Below, in pieces: positions 49,821 through 58,445 of a DNA stretch of 64,000 bases. This DNA comes from Actinoplanes sp. NBRC 103695 (lineage in GTDB: Bacteria; Actinomycetota; Actinomycetes; Mycobacteriales; Micromonosporaceae). Location of the stretch: contig NZ_BSTL01000030.1 in the NCBI RefSeq assembly GCF_030269485.1, forward strand, positions 49,593-113,592, in the 5' to 3' direction. The notes under the pieces are model-generated. The model saw only the letters and a program-made list of their open reading frames with translations, was not told the origin of the DNA and ran no database searches. Positions within the stretch are counted from its first letter, which is position 1. Each line of letters begins with the position of its first letter. The translations under genes were made by a program, and so were the position numbers.

Positions 49821-52135
49821 GTGCGCGTCCTCGGCCGCGAGGTGTTCGCCAGGTCGACCAGGCGGATCCGCTCCGGGCCGTGCGCGGCCCGGGCCATTTC
49901 CCGGTACGCCTTCTCCAGCGCGAACCTCAGGTCACGCTCGCCCGCGATGCCGTCGCCCCGGCCCAGGATCGTGCCCGGCACCGGTGTGCCGTTCCCGGAC
50001 ACCATCAGTGCCTGTTCGAGCAGTTCTGCCCGTAGTTCGGCCACCTGCGCCGCCTCCGCCTCCAGCTTGCTGATCATTTCCGCCGCCGCGGCCAGCGCGG
50101 TGACCGCCGCGGCGGCATGCGGATGCGGCCGGACCAGCGCCCGCACCGCCCCGACCCGCGAGCTGCGATAGGCCGCCGAGGTGCCGGGTACGCGATGGTA
50201 TGCCTCCACCGCACCGTTGCGGTCGCCGGTGGCCAGCCGGCACCGGGCCAGCCCGGCCGCCGCGGTCGTGTACGCCGGGTCGGTCCGGCTCACCACGTCG
50301 TAGTAGCCGGCCGCGAGCTCGTGGTCGCCGGCCAGCTCCAGCGCGAGCGCGAGGGCCAGCTTGGGCGCGAGTTCGCCGGGCAGCGCCGAGTACACCTCGT
50401 CGAACCGGCGCCGGGCCAGCTGCAGGTCGCCGGAGGCCAGCCCGAGCACGCCGTCGTACCAGGCCACCCGCCAGTCGCCGGCCATGGCCGCGCCGAGCGC
50501 GTCCCGGGTCCGTTTAGCGTGCGCGAACGTGTCCAGGCCGGGGTGGTCGTCGCGCGCCGCGGCGCCCAGGTCGATCATCGCCCGCATCGCCCGCAGCTGG
50601 ACCTCGACCGTGTGCGCCGGGGCCCGCCCGAGCAGGGTGAGCACCTCCTGCGGGTCGGTGACGGTGACCGAGGCGAGGAACGCGGCCGCCGGGTCGGTGA
50701 GGTCCACGATCGGCGAGGGGAGGAACCGCCAGTCCGGCGCGTCGCTGCGCGGGTCGGTCCGCAGCTCGCCGGTGAACTGCCGGGACGTGGCGGGACGCGG
50801 GTCGCCCTCGGCGGCGAGCACCTCGCGCAGCACGCCGAGCATCTGTTCGGTCATCTCGCCGGCGTCGTCGAACCGGGCGGCCGGGTCGCCCTGGGTGGCC
50901 CGGACGAGCAGCCGGTAGAACGACTCGTGCCGCTGGTAGACGTCGACCGTTTCGCGGGACGGGAGGCTGGTCGCGTAGGTGCTCTGGTAGCCGCGGAAGT
51001 CGGTGGTCAGCACGGCCAGGGTGCGGCCGATGGTGAAGATGTCGGAGGCCGGGCTGGGGCCCTGGGTGGCGATCTCGGGCGCCTGGAAGCCGACCGTGCC
51101 GTACAGCGCCGAGTCCAGGTCGTCCTCCCGGACCACGCCGCCGAGGTCGATGAGTTTCACCTGGTCACCGGTCTGGATCACGTTGTCCGGCTTGAAGTCG
51201 CAGTAGATCAGGCCGTGGTCGTGCAGGTAGCCGAACGCGGGCATGATCTCCAGCAGGTATGCCAGCGCCTGCTCGACGGGCAGCGGGTCGTGCCGGCCGT
51301 TGTTGGCGGCCATCCGGTCCTTGAGGATGCCCTTGAGCGACTCGCCGCCGACGTACTCCATGACGATGTAGCCGGCGCCGTCGTGCTCGACGAAGTTGTA
51401 GATCTTGACGATGTTCGGGTGTTCGACCTCGGCCAGGAACCGGCGCTCGGCGACCGCGGCGGCCAGCGCGTCGTCGTCACCCGCGTTGAGCAGGCCCTTG
51501 AGCACCACCCAGCGGTCCGAGACGTTCTTGTCGGTGGCCAGGTAGATCCAGCCCAGGCCGCCGTGCGCGAGCGGCCCGGCCACCTCGTACTGGCCGCCGA
51601 CCAGGTCGCCCTTGCCCAGTTTGGGCGTGAAGTCGAAGGCCTCGCCGCAGGACGAGCAAAATCCTGAGGTACGCCCGGAGCGACCGTTCCGCCCCCGGCC
51701 GACCTCCTTGCCGCACTTGGCGCAGTACCGCTTGTTCTCGGGCACCTCGGCGGGCGACATGACCGCGGTGGAGGGGTCCGCCTGGATGATCGGCGCGATG
51801 TCCACCAGCCCGCCGCCGAAGCGCCGCCGCCGGCTCCCGGTGCGCGTGCTCATCGCCCGGGTGCTGCGTGCCGTCCGGGTCGGCGTGGAGGCCGGCGTGG
51901 AGATCGGCGCCGTGACGGGCTCGGCGAGATCGTCCGTGGGTTCCTCGACCGAGGGCGAAGGTGAAGGCGAGGGGAAAGGCGAGGGGGCAGGCGAGGGGGC
52001 AGGCGGCGGCGGGGGCGGAGCCGGGGACGGTTGCGGTGGCGGGGGAGAAGGAGTGGTCACCTTGGCCGGCGCCATCCCGCACGTGTCGCAGTATCCGTCC
52101 ACGATGGAGCCCGGACAGTTGCGGAGGCAGTTCAC
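49817..52135 (-). CDS. pknG: PknG-like serine/threonine protein kinase
   Basis: A 772-residue kinase of the PknG type. Residues about 1-130 are zinc-binding and Pro/Ser-rich (CPGSIVDGYCDTCG, then a disordered PSPSPS stretch). A rubredoxin-like pair follows (YCAKCGKEVG ... GFCSSCGEAFD), then the kinase domain with GGLGWIYLA, VVLKGL (Lys), YCDFKPDNV (catalytic Asp, in place of HRD) and IDLGG. The C-terminal 300 residues are TPR-like (ARRRFDEVYSALPGELAPKLALALAL). In mycobacteria PknG regulates glutamate and central metabolism with GlnH and GlnX. ATG at 52135. Confidence 0.93.
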   Translation of the reverse strand: MNCLRNCPGSIVDGYCDTCGMAPAKVTTPSPPPPQPSPAPPPPPPAPSPAPSPFPSPSPSPSVEEPTDDLAEPVTAPISTPASTPTRTARSTRAMSTRTGSRRRRFGGGLVDIAPIIQADPSTAVMSPAEVPENKRYCAKCGKEVGRGRNGRSGRTSGFCSSCGEAFDFTPKLGKGDLVGGQYEVAGPLAHGGLGWIYLATDKNVSDRWVVLKGLLNAGDDDALAAAVAERRFLAEVEHPNIVKIYNFVEHDGAGYIVMEYVGGESLKGILKDRMAANNGRHDPLPVEQALAYLLEIMPAFGYLHDHGLIYCDFKPDNVIQTGDQVKLIDLGGVVREDDLDSALYGTVGFQAPEIATQGPSPASDIFTIGRTLAVLTTDFRGYQSTYATSLPSRETVDVYQRHESFYRLLVRATQGDPAARFDDAGEMTEQMLGVLREVLAAEGDPRPATSRQFTGELRTDPRSDAPDWRFLPSPIVDLTDPAAAFLASVTVTDPQEVLTLLGRAPAHTVEVQLRAMRAMIDLGAAARDDHPGLDTFAHAKRTRDALGAAMAGDWRVAWYDGVLGLASGDLQLARRRFDEVYSALPGELAPKLALALALELAGDHELAAGYYDVVSRTDPAYTTAAAGLARCRLATGDRNGAVEAYHRVPGTSAAYRSSRVGAVRALVRPHPHAAAAVTALAAAAEMISKLEAEAAQVAELRAELLEQALMVSGNGTPVPGTILGRGDGIAGERDLRFALEKAYREMARAAHGPERIRLVDLANTSRPRTRT

Positions 52136-53271
52136 GACGCCGCCTCCCGCACCGCGTCCTGGTAGGCGTTGACCGCGGCGCGCGCGGCCTCCAGATCGAT
52201 CGGCGCCACGTACAGCGCCTCGCGTACCCGATCAGCCGCCGAGCCCAGCGAACCGTCGAGCCCGCGCCGTTTCGCCTTGGCCTGGTAGGACTCGAACCGT
52301 CCCCGCAGCTCGTTGCGCGCCGACAGCAGCTCACCCGCCCGCTCCGAGGTCACGCTCACCTCGTCCAGCCGGGCCCGCGCCCGCCGCGTCCACTCGGCCA
52401 GCCGCGGGCTGATCAGCGCCCAGTGCCCGGCCGAGGCCAGCGCGTCCACCGCCATCAGATCCGGCCGCAGGTCCGGCCCGTCCGCCACCACGAAACCCGA
52501 GCCGAACCGGTCGGCGACATGGGCGGCAGCCTCCGCCGCGGCCTGCTCGGCGGCGTCCACCTCGGCCAGCAGTTTGTGCGCCTCGGCCAGCCGCTGCCCG
52601 AGCACCTCGCGCAGCTCACCGGCCGACGTGCGCTCGGCGTCCGCCCGGTCGACCAGCGCCCGGATCGCGGTCAGCTCGGCCTCGTCGACGCCCAGCGGGT
52701 CGGACCCCATCGTCTGGGTGAAGTAGCGCAGCCGCCGGTCCGCTTCGTCCAGCAGTGCCAGGCCCTGCTGGTCACGGCCGATCAGCCGGCGCACGTTCGC
52801 CACCGCCGCGGCCGCGTCCGCGCTGGCCGGAAGCAGCCGCTGCCACGCGTCGCCGGCCCGGGTCGCCACGTCGGCCACCGTCCGGAACGCGTCCTCCATC
52901 GTGGCCAGCAGCTCGCCCGGCGAGCAGGTCCGCCGCTCCTGCCCCGCACCCAGCAGGCCGCGCTGATGGAGCGGCACCACCGACGTGGACAGCGTGATCG
53001 ACCGGCCCAGCACCTGGTGGGCGAACGCCGGGCCGCCCACGTCACGCAGCGCCCGCGCCTCGGTGATCGCGGCGGTCAGCTGCCGGTAGCCCTCCCACAG
53101 CCGGGTCAGCGCGTCCTTCGCCGACGCCCACGCCGACGCGGTCCGGCCGGTCAGCGACCGCGCGTCCAGGTCGCGCTTGGCGACGCTGTCGTCCAGTTCC
53201 ACGAGATTTTCGGCCACCCGGGCCACGGCCGCCTCGAGACGCGCCAGTTCGGCGCGCGGATCCAGCATCAT
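52132..53271 (-). CDS. Coiled-coil protein of the PknG operon
   Basis: A 379-residue largely helical protein with heptad-like stretches (RAELARLEAAVARVAENLVELDDSVAKRDLDA; LREVLGQRLAEAHKLLAEVDAAEQAAAEAAAHV; RNELRGRFESYQAKAKRRGL). No signal peptide or membrane helix. The start is the first ATG of ATGATG at 53271, which overlaps the glnH stop by four bases. It does not match a family I can name; it is likely a scaffold between the membrane sensor and the kinase. Its position between glnH and pknG is the only functional clue. Confidence 0.75.
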   Translation of the reverse strand: MMLDPRAELARLEAAVARVAENLVELDDSVAKRDLDARSLTGRTASAWASAKDALTRLWEGYRQLTAAITEARALRDVGGPAFAHQVLGRSITLSTSVVPLHQRGLLGAGQERRTCSPGELLATMEDAFRTVADVATRAGDAWQRLLPASADAAAAVANVRRLIGRDQQGLALLDEADRRLRYFTQTMGSDPLGVDEAELTAIRALVDRADAERTSAGELREVLGQRLAEAHKLLAEVDAAEQAAAEAAAHVADRFGSGFVVADGPDLRPDLMAVDALASAGHWALISPRLAEWTRRARARLDEVSVTSERAGELLSARNELRGRFESYQAKAKRRGLDGSLGSAADRVREALYVAPIDLEAARAAVNAYQDAVREAAS

Positions 53272-54221
53272 CGGTACGAGGCCTGCGGGGGTTGCGGCGC
53301 CCGGCCGAAGTCGTGCAGCCACTTCTCGTACGTCCTCTTCCACGTCCCGTCGGCCTTGTTCCGTTCCAGCACCTGGTTCACGAACCGGGTGAACTCCGGG
53401 TACTGCTTCGAGATCGCCATGCCGTACGGCTCCTCGGTGAACTTGTCGCCGACCACCTTCGCGTACGGATCCTGGGCGGCCAGCCCGGCCAGGATGGTGT
53501 CGTCGGTCGAGATCGCGTCCACCTCGTTCTGCTGGAACGCGACCAGGCAGTCGGCCCAGCCCGTCCGCCCGACCGGCACCGGCTTGGTGCCGACCTTGGC
53601 GATGTTGTCCAGCGAGGTGGAGCCGGCCACCGCGCAGACGCGCTTGCCGCCGAGGTCCTGGATGCCGGCGGCCGGCGAGTCGGTGGAGACCAGGACCCGC
53701 TGCCCGGCCTCGTAGTAGATCGCCGAGAAGTCGACCTGCTTCAGCCGGGTGCAGTTCACGGTCATCGTGTCGGCGACCAGGTCGACGGTGCCGTCCGCGG
53801 CGAGATCCACGCGCTGGTCGTACCCGATGACCTTGATCTGGATCTTGTCGGGGTTGCCGAAGATGGCCTGCGCGACCTGCCGGCCCATGTCCACGTCGAA
53901 GCCCTCGATGGCGCCGGTGAACGGGTTGCGCGAGCTGAACAGCAGGGTGTCCTGGCTGGTGCCGATGATCAGCCGGCCGCGTTTCTGGATCGCGGCCATG
54001 TGCGAGCCGGCCGGCATCTGCCCGGGCGCCGGCATCGAACCGGCGCCGGGGCGCAGGCTGGCCCGCGGGTTGCAGGAGGTGTCCGGCGCGGCGGCCTGCG
54101 GAGGAGCGGACGGTGCCGCGGCGACCGGCGGCTCGATCCGGCCGCCGTCCTGGCTCGCCGTGCAGCCCGCGGTCAGCCCGAGCAGCGTGACGGCGGCGAG
54201 CGACACCAGCCGGCGGTTCAT
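53268..54221 (-). CDS. glnH: Extracellular solute-binding lipoprotein GlnH
   Basis: A 317-residue binding protein of the bacterial extracellular solute-binding family 3. The lipobox is LLGLTAGC, followed by a Pro/Ala linker. Core motifs: GRLIIGTSQDTLLFSSRNPFTGAIEGFDVDMGRQVA and a C-terminal YEKWLHD. In mycobacteria GlnH binds aspartate, glutamate or asparagine and signals to PknG through GlnX. It lies in the same four-base overlap chain (ATGA with glnX). Confidence 0.92.
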   Translation of the reverse strand: MNRRLVSLAAVTLLGLTAGCTASQDGGRIEPPVAAAPSAPPQAAAPDTSCNPRASLRPGAGSMPAPGQMPAGSHMAAIQKRGRLIIGTSQDTLLFSSRNPFTGAIEGFDVDMGRQVAQAIFGNPDKIQIKVIGYDQRVDLAADGTVDLVADTMTVNCTRLKQVDFSAIYYEAGQRVLVSTDSPAAGIQDLGGKRVCAVAGSTSLDNIAKVGTKPVPVGRTGWADCLVAFQQNEVDAISTDDTILAGLAAQDPYAKVVGDKFTEEPYGMAISKQYPEFTRFVNQVLERNKADGTWKRTYEKWLHDFGRAPQPPQASYR

Positions 54222-55516
54222 CGGTACTCCTCCAGCCGGGCGCGGATGCCCAGCCAGCACAGCGCGCAGATCATCAGCGCGAGCAGCGGGCCCAGCACGG
54301 TCAGCGCGCCCAGGCCCCGCCCGGCCGCGTCGATCTCCTTGGTGAACAGGGCCATCCGGTCGTCCAGCGCCGCGCCGATCCCGTCGGTGATCTTGTCGAA
54401 CGTGGTCGTCGCCTCGGGACCGACGGCCAGGGTGGCGGCGCCGTCGTGGTCGCCCTGTTCGTCCAGCCCGGTGATCGCCCGATGGATGTCCAGGTACTTC
54501 ACGTGGGCGTCCATCGCCTCCCGGACATGCCCCTCGGCGTCGCCGTCGATCGACGCGCGGGCCACCTCGAGCAGCCCGTACTGCCCGGTCAGCCGCTGCG
54601 ACACGGTGCCGAAGTCCTGCTCGTAGGCCTCGCCGTTGCCTCGCGCTGCCAGCGCCAGCGCCTCGTCGCCGCGTTCCCGCAGCGCGAAGATGCGCGCCTT
54701 GGACAGCAGCGTCACCGGGGTCGAGCCGTCCTCCTCGGCGGTGTCCAGGTGGGTCCGCTGGGCGACCAGCACGCCGAACGAGACCAGCGCCAGCACCAGC
54801 GTCAGCCCGGTCGCCGCGACCAGCGGGATGTTGAAGGTGCGCTTGGTGGTCCGGCTCAGCCGCACCTGCGCCTGCGCCAGCATCACGAACAACAGGATCA
54901 TCAGGATCACGTAGATCGCGATCCACGGGGTGCTCCGGGCCGACGAGTAGGCGTCGTCGACCTCCTGCTGGGCGATCCGGAGCAACCGGTCGGCCTGAGG
55001 CTGGAGGATCTCGCGGTTCAAGGCCGAAGCCTGCGAGAGGTACGCCGAACCGACCGGCAGACCCTGCCGGTTGTTCGCCCGGGCAGCCGCCACCAGTGCC
55101 GCGTACCGGGTCACACCGGTGGACAGCTCGCGAACCGCGTCGGCCGACTCGCCGCCCTCCGGCGTGCGCCGGGCAGCCGACGTCAGCGCCGTGGTCACCC
55201 GAGTCAGGTCGTTCTCGTACCGCACGGTCAGCGTGGCCGGTTCCAGCCCGCCGCCGAGGAACGCCTGCGCCGCCGTGGTGTCCGCGTCGGCCAGCGCCGA
55301 ATAGATCGTCTCCGCCTCGGTCAGCAGCGGCTGCGCCCGGCCGCCCAGGTCATCGGTGCCCGACCCGGCGGAACTCGCGGCCACACCGGCCAGCAACCCG
55401 GTGAGCAGACCCAGCGCCACCAGCACCGCCAGCATCAGCTGAAGCCGGCCGGGCGAGGTGTGCCGCAACTGGGCGACGCGCGTGAACCCGGGACGTTCCA
55501 GCTGCAGCGTCGTCAC
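54218..55516 (-). CDS. glnX: Membrane sensor GlnX
   Basis: A 432-residue membrane protein with four predicted helices (about 28-48, 198-216, 232-252, 405-424). A large extracytoplasmic helical domain lies between helices one and two (TDDLGGRAQPLLTEAETIYSALADADTTAAQAFLGG) and a second one between three and four. This is the architecture of mycobacterial GlnX, which relays ligand binding by GlnH across the membrane to PknG. First gene of the operon; start ATG 55516. Confidence 0.88.
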   Translation of the reverse strand: MTTLQLERPGFTRVAQLRHTSPGRLQLMLAVLVALGLLTGLLAGVAASSAGSGTDDLGGRAQPLLTEAETIYSALADADTTAAQAFLGGGLEPATLTVRYENDLTRVTTALTSAARRTPEGGESADAVRELSTGVTRYAALVAAARANNRQGLPVGSAYLSQASALNREILQPQADRLLRIAQQEVDDAYSSARSTPWIAIYVILMILLFVMLAQAQVRLSRTTKRTFNIPLVAATGLTLVLALVSFGVLVAQRTHLDTAEEDGSTPVTLLSKARIFALRERGDEALALAARGNGEAYEQDFGTVSQRLTGQYGLLEVARASIDGDAEGHVREAMDAHVKYLDIHRAITGLDEQGDHDGAATLAVGPEATTTFDKITDGIGAALDDRMALFTKEIDAAGRGLGALTVLGPLLALMICALCWLGIRARLEEYR

Positions 55517-55549
55517 GCGTCCTCCGTCATGCGCGCAATGTTAGGAGTC

Positions 55550-57097
55550 TTAGTCCAATGCGCGCTTGAGCAGTTTGCCCGTCGCTGTCATGGGAAGCGA
55601 ATCCACGAACTGGACGATTCTCGGGTATTTGTAGCTCGCCATCTGCTCCTTGGACCACGCGATCAGCTCGTCCTCCGTGGTCGTGGCGCCGGCGGTGCGG
55701 ATCACGTACGCCTTGATCTCCTCGCCGTGGCTCTCGTGCGGCACGCCGATGACCGCGGCCAGCGAGACCGCCTCGTGCGTCATCAGCACCTCCTCGATCT
55801 CCCGCGGGTACACGTTGAAGCCACCGCGGATGATCATGTCCTTGGCCCGGTCGACGATGTAGTAGAAGCCGTCCTTGTCGCGTTTCGCCAGGTCGCCGCT
55901 GCGGAACCAGCCGTCCCGCATGACCTCGGCGGTCGCCTCCGGCCGGTTGTAGTAGCCGCGCATGATGTTGTGCCCGCGGATCGCGACCTCGCCGATCTCG
56001 TCCGGGGCGTCGATCGTGTTCCACTCCGGGTCGATCAGCTTCACCTCGACACCCCAGATCGGGATGCCGATCGAACCCGGGCGAGGCTCCGCGTGCGGAT
56101 CCGAGAAGGTGGCCACGGGAGACGTCTCGCTCAGGCCGTACCCCTCGAGGATCTGGACCTTGAACCGGTCCTTGACCTGATGAATGATCTCCACGGGCAG
56201 ACTGGACCCGCCGCTGACCGCGACCCGCATGTTCCGGGCGATGCGCTCCACGTCGACGCCGTCGGACAGGGCGTTGAGCAGACCCCAATACATCGTGGGT
56301 ACGCCCGCGAAGAACGTCACGTCCTCCGACTCCAGCAGCTTGACCGCCGCGCCCGCCTCGAACCGTGGCAGCAGCACCAGCGTCGACGCGGTCGCGAACC
56401 CGGCGTTCATGTTGACGGTCGAGCCGAACGAGTGGAACAGCGGCAGCACGGCCAGGTGGGTGTCGGTGCCCGGCGTCGACGAGAACAGCCGGTTGCAGGT
56501 CAGCGCGTTGAGGAGGAGGTTCGAATGCGACAGCTCGGCGCCCTTGGCCTGCCCCGTGGTGCCGCTGGTGTAGAGGATGACGGCCGCGTCGGTCTCGTTT
56601 CGCAGCACCGTCCCGCTGATCGGCGGCAGGTCTTTCGTCGCCTGCCCCAACGTCTCGGCGCCCTCGATCGGTGAGGACGCCGCCGGGTCGGCGGTGATCA
56701 GGAAGAAATGCTCGCAGCCCGTCGTCTCGTCGAAGCCCGCCTTGCCCTCGGCGCCCATCGGCAGCTCGGCGGTGCCCTGGAAGCAGAAGAACGCCTTCGC
56801 CTCCGAGTCGGCCAGGTGGTAGGCCACCTCGCGTCCCTTGAGCAGCACGTTCAGTGGGACGACGACGGCGCCCGCCTTGAGGATGCCGTAGTAGACGACA
56901 GGGAAATACGGAAGGTTGGGGCAGGACAGCGCCACTTTGTCGCCCGGCCGGATGCCGCGGCTGACCAGCAGGTTTGCCACCTGGCCGGCGGCCGCGTCGA
57001 CCTGGGCGTAGGTGAGCCGCGACTCGCCCAGCACGACCGCGGTCCGCGCGCCGAAGGTCCGCGCGGAGTCCTCGAGCAGGATCGACAGGTTGAGCAT
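55550..57097 (-). CDS. Long-chain fatty-acid-CoA ligase (AMP-forming)
   Basis: A 515-residue ANL-superfamily adenylating enzyme. The AMP motif is YTSGTTGQAKGAELSH; EGYGLSETSP, GWFRSGDLAKRD and the C-terminal PMTATGKLLKRALD (catalytic Lys) are present. It activates a carboxylic acid as acyl-AMP then acyl-CoA; chain length preference cannot be judged. The ATG at 57097 is preferred because GGAGGGA lies upstream. Two bases separate codons in a normal manner; no frameshift seen. Confidence 0.93.
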   Translation of the reverse strand: MLNLSILLEDSARTFGARTAVVLGESRLTYAQVDAAAGQVANLLVSRGIRPGDKVALSCPNLPYFPVVYYGILKAGAVVVPLNVLLKGREVAYHLADSEAKAFFCFQGTAELPMGAEGKAGFDETTGCEHFFLITADPAASSPIEGAETLGQATKDLPPISGTVLRNETDAAVILYTSGTTGQAKGAELSHSNLLLNALTCNRLFSSTPGTDTHLAVLPLFHSFGSTVNMNAGFATASTLVLLPRFEAGAAVKLLESEDVTFFAGVPTMYWGLLNALSDGVDVERIARNMRVAVSGGSSLPVEIIHQVKDRFKVQILEGYGLSETSPVATFSDPHAEPRPGSIGIPIWGVEVKLIDPEWNTIDAPDEIGEVAIRGHNIMRGYYNRPEATAEVMRDGWFRSGDLAKRDKDGFYYIVDRAKDMIIRGGFNVYPREIEEVLMTHEAVSLAAVIGVPHESHGEEIKAYVIRTAGATTTEDELIAWSKEQMASYKYPRIVQFVDSLPMTATGKLLKRALD

Positions 57098-57152
57098 GGG
57101 CGTCCCTCCAGGGCGTGTGACGGCCGTCTCACTGCACCCTAGTCCCGGCTGC

Positions 57153-57932
57153 TTAATCCTCGCTGAAAGCGGTGGGGTTGACACCGGCCTCGAGGGTGCC
57201 CCGCTCGAAGAGTTCCGTCGCCGCCGCGGCCAGCCCGGCGTACGCCGCCCAGGTCAGGCCCCCGCCGGTGGACACCCGCCGGACCCCCGCCGCGGCCAGT
57301 TCGGGCACGCTGGGGCCGCCGTGCAGAGCCAGGACATTCACGGGTACGCCCACAGCACCGACCAGCCGCCGGATGTCGTCCAGGTCGGTCAGCCCCGGCG
57401 CATAGACGCACCCGGCGCCGGCCTCCGCGTACGCCCGGAGCCGCACGATCGTGTCATCCAGATCCACGACGCCGTACAGATGGTTCTCGGACCGCCCGGT
57501 GAGCACCATCCCGTGCTTCGCGCACACCTCGGCCGCCGCCGCGATCCTGGCCGCCGCCGCCTCCACCGACTCGATCGCGTCGGCGACCGGGTCGTAGTCC
57601 TCGATCGAGACCCCGCTCGCGCCGGTCCTCGCCAGCGCCTCGACCGTCACAGCCACCCCCGCCGGCGTCTCGGCGTAACCCCGCTCGGCGTCGACCGCGA
57701 CCGGCACGGACACGGCGCCGGTCAAGGCCCGGACATGGGCGATCAGCTCGTCCACGGTCACCGTCTGATCCGACCGGCCGAGCGTCGCGGCCAGCCCCGA
57801 GCTCGTCGTCGCCACCGCCTTCGCGCCCAGGCTCTGCAGCAGCCGGGCCGAGCCGGCGTCGAACGGGTTGGGCAGCACGAAGGTGCCGTCTCTGTGCAGG
57901 TCGCTGAAGACGCGCCGGGTTTCGCTGATCAC
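57153..57932 (-). CDS. Isocitrate lyase/PEP mutase family enzyme
   Basis: A 259-residue (beta/alpha)8 barrel of the PEP mutase/ICL superfamily. VLPNPFDAGSARLLQSLGAKAVATTSSG, the metal-binding VDAERGYAET and SGVSIEDYD are typical, and TGRSENHL and VYAPGLTD complete the site. Uncharacterised members may cleave C-C or P-C bonds, for example in methylisocitrate or oxaloacetate-like substrates. ATG at 57932. It is 55 bp upstream of the CoA ligase on the same strand. Confidence 0.9.
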   Translation of the reverse strand: MISETRRVFSDLHRDGTFVLPNPFDAGSARLLQSLGAKAVATTSSGLAATLGRSDQTVTVDELIAHVRALTGAVSVPVAVDAERGYAETPAGVAVTVEALARTGASGVSIEDYDPVADAIESVEAAAARIAAAAEVCAKHGMVLTGRSENHLYGVVDLDDTIVRLRAYAEAGAGCVYAPGLTDLDDIRRLVGAVGVPVNVLALHGGPSVPELAAAGVRRVSTGGGLTWAAYAGLAAAATELFERGTLEAGVNPTAFSED

Positions 57933-58445
57933 GGGCCGAGCTTAGGTACCGCCAGCCGCGCGGACCACTGCTGCCGTTGAAACACGTCGTCCCGCCGGTA
58001 TCCGGCTACGGCGCAGCACGCTCCGGCATCCGCGCCACCGGTTCCCCTGTCAGGCGCTGCAACCCGCGCGCGACGGCCACAGCTGCCGCAGTACGCGGAA
58101 CTCACTGCAGTTGACAACCTGCGGCGACCCGTTTCACCTGTCGAACTGCCCGGGGCAGCCGGCCTTCGGACGCGGCCACCATGAGTCGATCTGTGCGGGG
58201 ACTTCTGCGGATTGAGTGCGTTGATCGGACTGGCCCCTTCGGCGGCTTGATAGGCGATAGGGATCCGGCCGGCGCCGCACCAGTTGCAGCACGACCAGTC
58301 ACCGAACTCGACCTATTGGTGAGAACTGAAAGATCAACGACAGCATCTATCCAGAACCAGGAAAGAGCGAGCCCGACTCTGGCTGCCGGTGATGCCAGTT
58401 AGCTAGACTGCCGGTTGATTATGCTGCGGCCATCGGAGGCGAACC
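57933..58445. other. Gene-poor region before the lectin-like island
   Basis: About 510 bp without a convincing gene on either strand; short frames of 60-75 codons lack ribosome-binding sites and recognisable motifs. GC content falls from left to right. A TTGACA at 58111 lacks a good -10 at the right spacing. GGAGG at 58435-58439 is the ribosome-binding site of the next gene. Confidence 0.6.

Noticed and set aside
58102..58402. Short frames (66 and 73 codons) on both strands of the gap before the lectin gene
   Set aside because: They overlap, lack ribosome-binding sites and show no recognisable motif.
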